Shown one piece after another: positions 53,371 through 62,516 of a DNA stretch of 64,000 nucleotides (position 1 is its first letter; each line of letters starts with the position of its first letter). The position numbers and the translations under genes are program-made. The stretch is from Parasediminibacterium sp046546515 (GTDB lineage: Bacteria > Bacteroidota > Bacteroidia > Chitinophagales > Chitinophagaceae), in assembly GCF_046546515.1 (NCBI RefSeq), contig NZ_JBKHKJ010000020.1, positions 34,674-98,673 on the forward strand, in the 5' to 3' direction. The notes below the pieces were generated by a model. The model saw only the letters and a program-made list of their open reading frames with translations. It did not search any database and was not told the DNA's origin.

Positions 53371-54207
53371 ATGAAATTTTTTGTACTGCTTAGCCTCGTT
53401 TTGGCTTGCTGGATAATTGTAGCACCAAGCTGCATGAGATTGAGGATAACGGATAGCAAAGCCATACAGGAATTTAGGGAAGTAGGTGTGGGTTTAACCA
53501 CGAATACTATTAAAGTTAATAACAAGCATTTGCATTATGTAGTAGTGGGTAGCGATACGTTACCAACTATCGTGTTTGTGCATGGAAGCCCGGGTAGTTG
53601 GGATGCTTTTAAGGAATATTTAAAAGACAAAAATTTATTGGAAAAATATAGGATGGTAGCTATTGATCGTCCTGGGTTTGGGTACAGCGATTTTGGTGAT
53701 GCCTTGCACCTGCAAGCCCAGTCGCTCCTTATTTCCCCATTGTTTCACATACTCAAAAACAATAAGCCCATTTACTTGGTTGGGCATTCACTTGGTGGTC
53801 CATTGATTGTACAATTAGCAGCAGACAACCCCAATACCATTAGCGCATTGGTAATACTGGCAGGGGCTATTGACTTATCTTTAGAAAAACCAGAAAAGTG
53901 GCGGCCTTTGTTAATGAATAACCCGCTTAAATTTTTGGTACCTGGAGCTTTGCGGCCAGCCAATGAGGAACTATGGTACCTAAAACAGGATTTAAAGCAA
54001 CTAAACCCTGTTTTCAGCAAGATAGTTTGCCATGTGTTTATTTTACATGGCGATAAAGACCCGTTGGTAGATTATGGCAACCTTGCTTTTGGCGTAAAGG
54101 CATTTAGCCATGCAGTAAAAATAGACACACTTACTTTTTCAGGTGCAAATCATTTTATACCATGGACAAGGTTTGATGGAATAAAGCAGGTGCTTTTGAA
54201 TTTGTAG
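53371..54207 (+). CDS. Alpha/beta hydrolase, probably exported
   Basis: A 278-residue hydrolase. Oxyanion segment HGSPGSWDAF (71-80), DRPGFGYSD, nucleophile S140 in GHSLGG, later HGDKDPLVD and GANHF supply the catalytic triad. The N-terminal hydrophobic segment (1-20) ending in APSC suggests export, perhaps as a lipoprotein (Cys21), with a marginal lipobox. Substrate unknown. Convergent with the M16 peptidase, sharing a terminator. Confidence 0.88.
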   Translation: MKFFVLLSLVLACWIIVAPSCMRLRITDSKAIQEFREVGVGLTTNTIKVNNKHLHYVVVGSDTLPTIVFVHGSPGSWDAFKEYLKDKNLLEKYRMVAIDRPGFGYSDFGDALHLQAQSLLISPLFHILKNNKPIYLVGHSLGGPLIVQLAADNPNTISALVILAGAIDLSLEKPEKWRPLLMNNPLKFLVPGALRPANEELWYLKQDLKQLNPVFSKIVCHVFILHGDKDPLVDYGNLAFGVKAFSHAVKIDTLTFSGANHFIPWTRFDGIKQVLLNL

Positions 54208-54310
54208 AGAACACTATTTATTTAACTCTCCACCTAGTGATTGGGAAAGTACTAAGCAGAGGGTATTTTGCAATTATAATTTCATGAATGGGCGAAAATG
54301 TGCCTACAAA

Positions 54311-54340
54311 AAAAGGCAACCTTCAAATAGGTTGCCTTTT
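54311..54340. terminator. Bidirectional terminator between convergent genes
   Basis: AAAAGGCAACC (54311-54321) and GGTTGCCTTTT (54330-54340) with an 8-nt loop. A- and T-runs on both sides serve both strands. Confidence 0.9.
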
Positions 54341-54360
54341 TTAATAGGAAAGAGTCTACA

Positions 54361-57309
54361 TTAATACCCAAATATTTCCTCCAAGCTCAATTTTTGCACT
54401 TCGCCATATTGCTTCAAATCGTCAAGGTTTATTTTTTTGTCGCTTGCTACTATACAGTAGGTGTAAGGCTTGGATGATATTTGCTTTTGGGTAAAGGCTT
54501 TAATATCGGCAAAAGAAAGCTTATCTACATCGGTATAGATGTTCTTGCGGATGTCGTAGTTGATGCCTAGGCGTTGGTTGTCCAGATAATTAAAAATCAC
54601 CGCTTCGTCTGTTATCCTTTCGCTTTCTATGTCTTTTTTAATGGCTGTTTTGGCATCGTCGAACAGTTTGTCTGCCTTTGGCAAATCGTTGATGAGTTCA
54701 TTCATCGATTTTACGGCATCGTTCATTTTATCAGCCTGTGTACCCACATAGGCCAAGAAAGTGAAAGGGTTTTCTTTCTTTACAGGCTTGTTGTACACAG
54801 CAAAAGTAGAATAGGCCAATGCCTTGCTCTCACGAATGGTTTGGAACACAATGCCGCTCATGCTGCCTGCACCAAAATAATTGTTGAACACATCAATGGT
54901 GGCCAATTGCGTTGGGTCGAAGGGTTCTGTGTTTTTAATCCACCTTATCTCGGCTTGCACCATGTCGTACTGGGCAAACAATACTTTGTTTGCTGTTTGC
55001 TGCTGTGGCCTGTAAACTGCTGCAGTAGGGTTGGGCGTAAATACTGCTGGCAGTGGGTGCAGTTTGGCAATACTAGTGGTAAAACCTGCCAATGGCTGCG
55101 GGCCATAATAAATGATGTCGTGTTTAAAACTGCCCAAATTGTGCAGAATAGCCACCAAGTCAGTTGCCTGCATATTGTTCAGCTCGTCATTGCTCAATAC
55201 ATAATTATAAGGGTTTTTTGCACCATAGCTGGCATAGTTGGTAAGGCCGCTCATGATAGACCTTTTGTTGCTTTTATTGTCTTTCCGTGCCTTTTGGATT
55301 CGGGCAACCAATTTTTTCAATGCTCCTTCGTCGGGCTTGCAGTTTTTAATTACTTCTTCAAACAAGGTTACTGCTTTTTCAAAGTTTTCTTGCAGGCCAG
55401 TAATAGATATGGTGGTGTATTCTGTGCCAGCATTGATATTGAAGCTACAAGCTAGTTTGTAGAACTCTTTGCTAATATCTGCCGCTGCGTATTTATCCGT
55501 GCCTAAAAACTCTAGGTATTGCGTGGCTGCTCCCAGCATTTTATTGTTCCATGTGCCCATGTTGATGCGGTAGTACAAGCGGAAAATTTCATTGTCCTTG
55601 TTTTGAGAATAATAAACAGTGGCTGCGCCAATGGTGCTTTTCTGCACGTCTTTAGCATAGTCCAAAAACAATGGCTTTAGGGGTGCAGTAGGCATATTTT
55701 CTATCTTCTGCAAGAAAGGGCTTTGCGCATCCCTGTTTACGCTTACGGGCGTAATGGCGGGTTTTGGCACTTTCACAATGTTCTTGTCTTCGCCTTTGTG
55801 CTTGTAAATAACCACATTGCCATCGCCTACATATTTATTTATAAAGGTTACCAGTTCTTCCTTGGTTACCGCTTTCATTGCATCTAAAAAGGCGACTTTC
55901 CTATCCCACATCTTGCCTTTTTCTTGGATAAAAGAAGCCATTATTTCAGAAGCGGTGCTGTTGATGTCTTTAATGCTTTCCAGCTTATCTAACTTATAAT
56001 TAGCCACAGTGGAAGTTATAAGGCTAGCATCGAATTCGCCTTTTTTTAATAGGTCTATCTGAGCCATCAGCAATGCTTTTACTTCATCCAGCGTTTGTCC
56101 TTCTTTTGGCGAGCCGTTTACTACCAGTAAGCCATAGTCTTTCAGGTTGTAGTTATAGGCACTTGCTTTCAATACTTTTTGTTCTTTGTTTAGGTTCAGG
56201 TCTATTAACCCAGCTTTTCCGTTTGCTAATATATTGGCAATCAATTCTACCATCACGCTTTCTTTAAAGCTGGTGCCGCCCGGCATCCGCCAGCCAATAT
56301 TGATGCTTTCGGCAGTGGGGCCGTAAACGTCCCGTACAACAGCAGTAGTAAGTGGTTTTTCTGGGGCAGCTATATAGGGGGTTACGGGTTTGGGTTGCCA
56401 CCATTTAAAGGCAACATCTATTTTTTTAATTACCTCCTCGGCTTTAAAATCGCCCACCATTACCAGTGCCATGTTATTAGGCACATAATATTTGCTGTAA
56501 AAGTCTTTTATGGCATATAAAGATGGGTTTTTCAGGTGTTCTACTGTGCCGATGGTGCTTTGCTGCCCATAATTGTGCGTAGGGAAAACAGCTTTCAGCA
56601 ATGCTTCATATACCTTGCGGCCATCATTGTCTAATCCAATATTCTTTTCCTCATACACGGCTTCCAGCTCGGTATGGAACAAACGCAGCACTGGTGCCCT
56701 GAAACGTTCTGCCTCAATAGCTAGGTATTGGTCAATTGCGTTTGCTGGTATGTTTTCTTCGTACACGGTTTCTTCTACCCAAGTATGCGCATTGGTGCCT
56801 TGAGCGCCAATGGCGCTCATCATTTTGTCGTACTCATTGGCAATGGCATATTTAGCTGCTTCGCCGCTTACGCTGTCTATCTCGTGGTATTTTGCTTTGC
56901 GTGCTGTGGTATCAGAAAGGGCTATTTTGTTGTATTGGTCGTACAATACATCAATTTTATCCAGTATCGGCTTTTCCTTTGCCCAGTCTAGGCTGCCATA
57001 TTTTGTTGTGCCTTTAAACAGCATGTGTTCCAAATAGTGTGCAAGGCCAGTGTGGTTTTTAGGGTCGTTGTTGGAGCCTGCCCTTGTGCCAATCAAGGTT
57101 TGTATGCGGGGCGTTTTTTTGTTTTCGCTTAATATTACGGTAAGGCCATTTGCCAATGTATAAAACTTGGCTTTTGTAGGGTCGCCGGTAACGGTTTTGT
57201 AAGTGTAAGCACCATCAACCACGTCTTTCCATTGATATTTGCCTTGCGCAAAAGATTGGAACGAAATTGAAGCCAGTAAGACGGCACTAAACAGTATTTT
57301 TTTCATCAA
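54361..57309 (-). CDS. M16 family zinc metallopeptidase, periplasmic
   Basis: A 982-residue protein with signal peptide MMKKILFSAVLLASISFQSFAQ and two M16 halves. The first has the inverted zinc motif HYLEH (91-95) and the downstream ELEAVYEEKN (the third ligand); the second half is the inactive structural repeat, together forming the chamber of pitrilysin/insulinase-type enzymes, which degrade peptides. Full length for the two-repeat type. Monocistronic. Confidence 0.94.
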   Translation of the reverse strand: MMKKILFSAVLLASISFQSFAQGKYQWKDVVDGAYTYKTVTGDPTKAKFYTLANGLTVILSENKKTPRIQTLIGTRAGSNNDPKNHTGLAHYLEHMLFKGTTKYGSLDWAKEKPILDKIDVLYDQYNKIALSDTTARKAKYHEIDSVSGEAAKYAIANEYDKMMSAIGAQGTNAHTWVEETVYEENIPANAIDQYLAIEAERFRAPVLRLFHTELEAVYEEKNIGLDNDGRKVYEALLKAVFPTHNYGQQSTIGTVEHLKNPSLYAIKDFYSKYYVPNNMALVMVGDFKAEEVIKKIDVAFKWWQPKPVTPYIAAPEKPLTTAVVRDVYGPTAESINIGWRMPGGTSFKESVMVELIANILANGKAGLIDLNLNKEQKVLKASAYNYNLKDYGLLVVNGSPKEGQTLDEVKALLMAQIDLLKKGEFDASLITSTVANYKLDKLESIKDINSTASEIMASFIQEKGKMWDRKVAFLDAMKAVTKEELVTFINKYVGDGNVVIYKHKGEDKNIVKVPKPAITPVSVNRDAQSPFLQKIENMPTAPLKPLFLDYAKDVQKSTIGAATVYYSQNKDNEIFRLYYRINMGTWNNKMLGAATQYLEFLGTDKYAAADISKEFYKLACSFNINAGTEYTTISITGLQENFEKAVTLFEEVIKNCKPDEGALKKLVARIQKARKDNKSNKRSIMSGLTNYASYGAKNPYNYVLSNDELNNMQATDLVAILHNLGSFKHDIIYYGPQPLAGFTTSIAKLHPLPAVFTPNPTAAVYRPQQQTANKVLFAQYDMVQAEIRWIKNTEPFDPTQLATIDVFNNYFGAGSMSGIVFQTIRESKALAYSTFAVYNKPVKKENPFTFLAYVGTQADKMNDAVKSMNELINDLPKADKLFDDAKTAIKKDIESERITDEAVIFNYLDNQRLGINYDIRKNIYTDVDKLSFADIKAFTQKQISSKPYTYCIVASDKKINLDDLKQYGEVQKLSLEEIFGY

Positions 57310-57587
57310 TTTTTATAATTAGGGTTGTAAAATAATAAGGAATAGATAAAAAGGGCAATAAAATTTGGTTACTAGTACCACCTCAAATTGGCTTTTATAG
57401 CCACAAAGGCAAAAAAAGAAACACGAAGAAAAAGAAGGTAAAAAGATATTGATAACATAATTTTCTTCTTTCTACTTTTCTTCCCTTACAACTTTTTGCC
57501 GCTTCGTTCCTTCCTGGCGAATTAACCAGACTTGCACCAGGGTAATAATAATTTTCTTATAACGAAGCAAGAACCAATTTGTTACAA

Positions 57588-58334
57588 TTATCCCTTTTTT
57601 TTTGCTACGATAATCATCCGGGGCGATTTTTTAATGTCGTAGCTGCCAAGGTTATAATCGCCAAATACTTCCTGTACCTGTACATGGTGATAGGCGAGCA
57701 TTTCTGTAAAATCGCCCAAACTAAATTTGGCAACTCTTTCTGTATATAAATGTTTTTGGGAAGCTTTACCGCCTTCGCTTACCTGTATCTGCTTAAAAAA
57801 ATGCTGTTCGTCTTGCCATTTGGTGATATGGAAATGGGTATCGCCCACAATGGTTGTATGCATTTTTTTCAATAAACCTGATACATAATGCACGTTTAAA
57901 TAATCAATTACAAACAAGCCCTCTTTTTTAATGCTTTGCGCAATGGTGCGTATCGCGTTGTTGTGTTCCCGCTGGGTTTTGAAATACCCAAAGCTTGTAA
58001 AAAAGTTAAAGGCGTAATCATAATAATTGATGCGGAATGGCAAACGCATGTCATGCTGGTAAAAATGCAAATTATCTGCCTCATCCTGTTTTGCTTCCTC
58101 TATCGAAGCCTCAGAAAGGTCAATGCCCGTAACGTCAAAGCCCATGTCTGCCAACACTTTGCTGTGCCTCCCTTTGCCACAAGCCACGTCAAGCATCAGC
58201 GCATTTTTGGGTGGCTGCAAATGAGCAATTAACCGTTCAATAAAGGCCAGGGCCTCGCCCTCGTCCCTGTTTTGATACAGTAAATGATAATAGGGCGAGT
58301 TGAACCAATCTTTATACCATGCTTTCTTAATCAT
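57588..58334 (-). CDS. Class I SAM-dependent methyltransferase
   Basis: A 248-residue protein starting at ATG 58334 (MIKKAWYKDWFNSPYYHLLYQNRDEGEA). The SAM-binding motif ALMLDVACGKGRHSKVLADMGFDVTGIDLS and later INYYDYAFNFFTSFGYF identify a small-molecule-type methyltransferase of unknown substrate. The frame is open upstream to 58577 but that part is read from an R1 repeat (TPTSLQRRG) and is not typical of the family. Confidence 0.88.
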   Translation of the reverse strand: MIKKAWYKDWFNSPYYHLLYQNRDEGEALAFIERLIAHLQPPKNALMLDVACGKGRHSKVLADMGFDVTGIDLSEASIEEAKQDEADNLHFYQHDMRLPFRINYYDYAFNFFTSFGYFKTQREHNNAIRTIAQSIKKEGLFVIDYLNVHYVSGLLKKMHTTIVGDTHFHITKWQDEQHFFKQIQVSEGGKASQKHLYTERVAKFSLGDFTEMLAYHHVQVQEVFGDYNLGSYDIKKSPRMIIVAKKKG

Positions 58335-58351
58335 GCCACTAAGATAAGAAG

Positions 58352-58415
58352 TAAAATGGTGCTTAAAGGTTTTTTGCTTTGTCCCTCGCCTTTGGAGAGA
58401 GGTTGGGGTGAGGTT
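58352..58415. repeat. R1 repeat between methyltransferase and glmM
   Basis: Copy with CTCGCCTTTGGAGAGAGG and GGGTGAGGT, lying in the divergent promoter region; it gives a false upstream extension to the methyltransferase frame. Confidence 0.8.
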
Positions 58416-58432
58416 TAAATAAAAATAAGCAC

Positions 58433-58461
58433 TTGTAGAAAAGCGTTTTCTATTAAGTTTG
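58433..58461 (+). promoter_or_regulatory. Candidate promoter of glmM
   Basis: TTG (58433-58435), 18-nt spacer, TAAGTTTG (58454-58461) matching TAnnTTTG. Followed by a 32-nt leader with AAAGGA before the ATG. Confidence 0.55.
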
Positions 58462-58497
58462 CAGCATACCATCTTGCAAAAACGTAAAAGGAATTGT

Positions 58498-59892
58498 ATG
58501 GCATTAATTAAAAGCATTTCAGGGATCAGGGGCACTATTGGCGGCCGGGTAGGCACTTCTTTAAGCCCTATTGACATCGTTCGGTTTACTGCTGCCTACG
58601 GCACATGGGTTTCCATGCAAGCCATTACAGATGGAAATAAAAAAATTGTTATTGGCCGTGATGGGCGCATTAGTGGCGAGATGGTGCGGGGATTGGTTGT
58701 AAACACACTAAATGCGCTAGGGCTAGATGTGATAGACCTTGACCTTAGTACTACACCCACTGTAGAAATGGCCGTGGTGGATCACGGTGCAGCTGGGGGC
58801 ATTATACTTACTGCCAGCCACAACCCGAAGGAATGGAACGCTTTGAAATTGTTGAATAGCAAAGGAGAATTTATTAGCGGGGCAGATGGGCTGGCTATTT
58901 TAGAAATGGCAACATCGGATGATTATACTTTTGCAAGCGTGGATAAAATTGGTACTTATACAATTGATTCTACTGCTTTAGACAAGCATATCCAAGCAAT
59001 TATAGCACATCCACTAGTTGATGTTGAAGCCATAAAAAATGCACAGTTCAAAATTGTGGTAGATGCCATTAATAGTACTGGTTCCATCGCGGTTCCAGAC
59101 TTACTTACAGCATTGGGGCTAAAAGGCTTCACAGTGCTTAATGGTGAGGTAAACGGGCAATTTGCCCATAACCCGGAGCCACTGCCAGCGCATTTGAGGG
59201 AACTGTGTAACGAGGTGAACAAGCAAAAAGCAGACTTGGGCATTGCAGTGGATCCTGATGTGGACAGGCTTTGCTTTGTGTGTGAAGATGGCAGCCTTTT
59301 TGGCGAGGAATACACATTGGTAGCCGTAGCAGATTATGTATTGAAACATAAAAAAGGAAACACGGTAAGCAATATGTCATCTACTCGTGCATTGAAAGAC
59401 ATTACCGAAAAGCATGGCGGCATATACACCCCAAGCGCAGTAGGAGAGGTGAACGTGGTAGCCAAAATGAAAGCAACCAACGCCGTAATTGGCGGCGAAG
59501 GCAATGGCGGCATCATTGTGCCAGACTTGCATTATGGCCGTGATGCCTTGATTGGCATTGCTTTGTTCCTCACGCATTTGGCACACGAAAAAAAGAGCGT
59601 TAAGCAATTGCGCAATACTTACCCCAACTATTTTATGAGCAAGAATAAAATAGAATTGGAAGCTGGGGCCGACATAAAGAAAGTATTTGCCTATATCCAA
59701 AAGAAATACAAAAAGAACCCTATTAATACCGAAGATGGCTTAAAGATAGAATTTGACACCGACTGGGTACACCTGCGTACCAGCAATACAGAGCCCATCA
59801 TACGCATTTATGCAGAAAGCAATTTTGAAACCACGGCCGATAATATTGCCAAGAAAATAATGCAGGATATTAGGGAGGGGATAAAGGGGTAG
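58498..59892 (+). CDS. glmM: Phosphoglucosamine/phosphomannomutase family protein, GlmM-like
   Basis: A 464-residue alpha-D-phosphohexomutase. S107 in ILTASHNPKEWNALK is the phosphoserine; DPDVDRLCF is the metal loop; GGEGNGGI the sugar-binding loop; RTSNTEPIIRIYAE the phosphate-binding domain. It would make glucosamine-1-phosphate for UDP-GlcNAc and peptidoglycan, though GlmM cannot be told from other mutases by motifs alone. The ATG at 58498 (after AAAGGA) is preferred over an earlier one 13 codons upstream. Confidence 0.9.
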   Translation: MALIKSISGIRGTIGGRVGTSLSPIDIVRFTAAYGTWVSMQAITDGNKKIVIGRDGRISGEMVRGLVVNTLNALGLDVIDLDLSTTPTVEMAVVDHGAAGGIILTASHNPKEWNALKLLNSKGEFISGADGLAILEMATSDDYTFASVDKIGTYTIDSTALDKHIQAIIAHPLVDVEAIKNAQFKIVVDAINSTGSIAVPDLLTALGLKGFTVLNGEVNGQFAHNPEPLPAHLRELCNEVNKQKADLGIAVDPDVDRLCFVCEDGSLFGEEYTLVAVADYVLKHKKGNTVSNMSSTRALKDITEKHGGIYTPSAVGEVNVVAKMKATNAVIGGEGNGGIIVPDLHYGRDALIGIALFLTHLAHEKKSVKQLRNTYPNYFMSKNKIELEAGADIKKVFAYIQKKYKKNPINTEDGLKIEFDTDWVHLRTSNTEPIIRIYAESNFETTADNIAKKIMQDIREGIKG

Positions 59893-60086
59893 AGGATTAA
59901 CACGAAAATGTTAAGCCCAAGATGCAAAAAATAAAATAATAGGTTTTCAAAAATAAATTTGACAAATTATCAAATTTATGTTATTTGTATTTAGATAGTA
60001 TTTTGTATAAATATTAAGCGAAATAAGCAAATCATGCTGCAATTTTCCCATCCAATAAATCAATCCACCTTATTTTCGCAGCAATT

Positions 60087-61217
60087 ATGAGCGAAAGGAT
60101 TTATTTAGACAATGCTGCAACAACCCCACTAGACACCGAAGTACTGGCAGCAATGATGCCCTATTTAACCACCCATTTTGGCAATCCTTCCTCTATTTAC
60201 AGCTATGGCAGGGAGAGCAGACTGGCGATAGAAAATGCCCGCAAAACAGTGGCAAAACTGCTAAACGCCCACCCTGCTGAAATATTCTTTACCTCCGGCG
60301 GCACCGAGAGCAGCAACATGGCCATAACGGCTGCTGTGCGTGACTTGGGCTGCAAGCATATTATTTCCTCGCCAATAGAACACCATGCCACGCTGCACTG
60401 CGTGGAGCAAATGCAAAATAGTGGGCAAGCAACGGTAAGCTATGTAAAATTGCTGCCTAATGGTCATGTTAATATGGATTATTTAGCCGCTCTGTTGGCA
60501 GCCAGCACTGAAAAATGCCTGGTAACCTTAATGCACGCCAACAACGAGATTGGCAACCTGCTGGATATGGAAAGGGTAGGGGAGCTTTGCAAGCAATACA
60601 ATGCCATTTTTCATTGCGATACGGTGCAGACTGTTGGGCATTACCCTTTTAACCTCAAGAAAACGCCTGTGCATTTTATTACAGGTGCAGGGCATAAGTT
60701 CCACGGGCCAAAGGGGGTAGGAATATTGTATATCAATGAAAATGTGAAAATCAAGCCTTTTGTGCATGGCGGTACACAGGAAAGGAATATGCGGGCTGGT
60801 ACAGAAAATGTATATGGCATTGTGGGTTTTGCCAAGGCATTGGAAATAGCCACTACAAACTACGAGGCAGACAGCGCATATATAAAAAGCCTTAAATTGT
60901 ACATGATGGCTGCATTGGGAAAAAATATCAATGGTGTGTCTTTCAATGGCGATGTGCTGGGCAATAGCTTGTACACGGTATTGAGCGTGAACCTGCCTAA
61001 GACTGATAAAAGCGAAATGATTTTATTTAACCTAGATATTCATAATATATGTGCAAGCGGTGGAAGTGCCTGTACCAGTGGGGCAAGCCAAGGCAGCCAT
61101 GTGATAGATGCAGTGAATCCCAATCCTGATTATGTAACGGTGCGATTTTCTTTTAGCAAACACAATACAAAACAAGAAATAGATACAGTAGTGATGGCTT
61201 TGAAGGATATGATTTGA
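60087..61217 (+). CDS. Cysteine desulfurase (NifS/IscS-like)
   Basis: A 376-residue PLP enzyme. DNAATTPLD start, TSGGTESSN, HCDTVQT, Schiff-base K204 in GAGHKFHGPKG, and the active-site Cys (C329) in GGSACTSGA. It supplies sulfur for Fe-S clusters or thiolated tRNA. A -7-like TATTTTCGC lies about 10 bp before the ATG. Followed by a long perfect hairpin that ends transcription; convergent with the rhodanese gene, which also handles sulfur. Confidence 0.95.
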   Translation: MSERIYLDNAATTPLDTEVLAAMMPYLTTHFGNPSSIYSYGRESRLAIENARKTVAKLLNAHPAEIFFTSGGTESSNMAITAAVRDLGCKHIISSPIEHHATLHCVEQMQNSGQATVSYVKLLPNGHVNMDYLAALLAASTEKCLVTLMHANNEIGNLLDMERVGELCKQYNAIFHCDTVQTVGHYPFNLKKTPVHFITGAGHKFHGPKGVGILYINENVKIKPFVHGGTQERNMRAGTENVYGIVGFAKALEIATTNYEADSAYIKSLKLYMMAALGKNINGVSFNGDVLGNSLYTVLSVNLPKTDKSEMILFNLDIHNICASGGSACTSGASQGSHVIDAVNPNPDYVTVRFSFSKHNTKQEIDTVVMALKDMI

Positions 61218-61230
61218 GGTTTGCGAATAA

Positions 61231-61268
61231 ACCATGTAGGGGCAGAAGATTTTCTGCCCCTACATGGT
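61231..61268. terminator. Perfect 17-bp hairpin between convergent genes
   Basis: ACCATGTAGGGGCAGAA and its exact complement with a 4-nt loop GATT. It probably terminates transcription from both sides. Confidence 0.85.
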
Positions 61269-61272
61269 ACAA

Positions 61273-61581
61273 CTATTTAAACTTTGCATTCCAGTCCAAT
61301 ATGCCGCCAACTACATTTACCGTGTTGGTAAACCCAGCTTGTTCCAGTATCATGCAGGCATTAAAACTGCGTTTGCCACTGCGGCAATGGATGATTACTT
61401 CTTCATTGCGCAAATCTTCCAATTCTTCAATGGCAAGGCTCTGTATTTTACCTAGGGGTATCAACTTTGCCCCAGCAATGTTTGATTCTGCATATTCTGC
61501 TGGCTCGCGTACATCAATCAGGTTTATTTTCTCGCCTGCGTCCATCCTTGCTTTTAGTGCTTCTACAGTTATTTCTGTCAT
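61273..61581 (-). CDS. Single-domain rhodanese-like protein
   Basis: A 102-residue rhodanese with the active-site Cys66 in HCRSGKRS and conserved IDVREPAEYAESNIAGAKLIPL. It transfers sulfane sulfur. It overlaps the PASTA gene by 4 nt (start ATGA), so the two are cotranscribed. Confidence 0.93.
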   Translation of the reverse strand: MTEITVEALKARMDAGEKINLIDVREPAEYAESNIAGAKLIPLGKIQSLAIEELEDLRNEEVIIHCRSGKRSFNACMILEQAGFTNTVNVVGGILDWNAKFK

Positions 61582-62420
61582 TTTTTATATTTATTTAAAT
61601 CTTGAGGGTATGTGTTGGTTGAGTCTTTTATAGGTGGTGTTATTGATATATATAAATCCAACGTAGCTCCCTGATGAATTTTGTTCCCTACCCTTTGCCC
61701 TGCAATGGCTTCCGTAAAAATGCCAGGGTTTTGGCGTATAACAAATGCACCCGATGAATCGGAAATGCTGCCTTGCGGCACTGCCACTATCGAGCCAACA
61801 CCTAGGCCTAGTTTCATGATGGTATCTTTTGCTTGGAGCAGGGTTAGCCCCACCACATCTGGCATATCCATTTCCTTGTCGCCCACACCACTGCCCAGCA
61901 CAAAGTCAATCTTGCTGCCAACAGGTATTTTAGTTCCTGGCTTAAGCGATTCTTTGTTAAACAATTGGTCTAGTATGGCATTTTTTGCAAAATCTGGTTT
62001 ATAAGTGGTGTCGCCCATTTTCAGCCCAAGCGATTGCAAGTATATTTCTGCGCTTTTATAGGAAAAACCAATAAGGCTAGGCATGTCTATCAAAGGTGGC
62101 ACCGCCCTGTTCACGGTTAAGTAAATAGTCCTGCCATATTTTACCTGGGTTTCGCTCTCGGGTATCTGTTTAATAATGGTAAGGCCTGGAACAGAAGTTG
62201 TAAATACCGAATCGGAAACTTCTACTTTAAAGCCTTTTGATTGCAGGTTGTTTATGGCAGCATATACGTTTTGCCCAACAATATCTGGTACTTTTTCGTA
62301 TTTGCCATGACCAGTAATCCAGCCGAGACATGTGAAGAACAATAGTATTAGTATAACAGAACTCAATGATGCTACCAATATATTAACCCACAATGGTTTT
62401 GAAGTAATAGATTTAAACAC
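61578..62420 (-). CDS. Membrane-anchored PASTA-domain protein
   Basis: A 280-residue protein with one N-terminal membrane helix (about 10-35) and three PASTA domains (VPDIVGQNVYAAINNLQSKG, MPSLIGFSYKSAEIYLQSLG, MPDVVGLTLLQAKDTIMKLG). PASTA domains bind muropeptides or beta-lactams; the usual kinase partner is absent, so this is a stand-alone form frequent in Bacteroidetes. Neighbouring ddl fits a role in the wall. Confidence 0.92.
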   Translation of the reverse strand: MFKSITSKPLWVNILVASLSSVILILLFFTCLGWITGHGKYEKVPDIVGQNVYAAINNLQSKGFKVEVSDSVFTTSVPGLTIIKQIPESETQVKYGRTIYLTVNRAVPPLIDMPSLIGFSYKSAEIYLQSLGLKMGDTTYKPDFAKNAILDQLFNKESLKPGTKIPVGSKIDFVLGSGVGDKEMDMPDVVGLTLLQAKDTIMKLGLGVGSIVAVPQGSISDSSGAFVIRQNPGIFTEAIAGQRVGNKIHQGATLDLYISITPPIKDSTNTYPQDLNKYKK

Positions 62421-62440
62421 TTATTATAAATTTAAAATGT

Positions 62441-62516
62441 CACCCCCGTCCCCTAAAGGGGGTAAAATAACAGGTTATAAACTTTCCAAGTACTCCCCTT
62501 TAGGGGATGGGGGCTG
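62441..62516. repeat. Foldback repeat overlapping the ddl 3' end
   Basis: CCCCCGTCCCCTAAAGGGGG (62444-62463) and TCCCCTTTAGGGGATGGGGG (62494-62513) are inverted copies of a repeat also seen at about 34358-34378. The right arm is coding in ddl. Confidence 0.8.

Noticed and set aside
54574..55455. 293-codon plus-strand frame opposite the M16 peptidase
   Set aside because: It is antisense to a well-supported peptidase with family motifs; composition is unnatural.
58335..58577. N-terminal extension of the methyltransferase frame
   Set aside because: It reads through the R1 repeat and the glmM start region on the other strand; the internal ATG gives a natural start.
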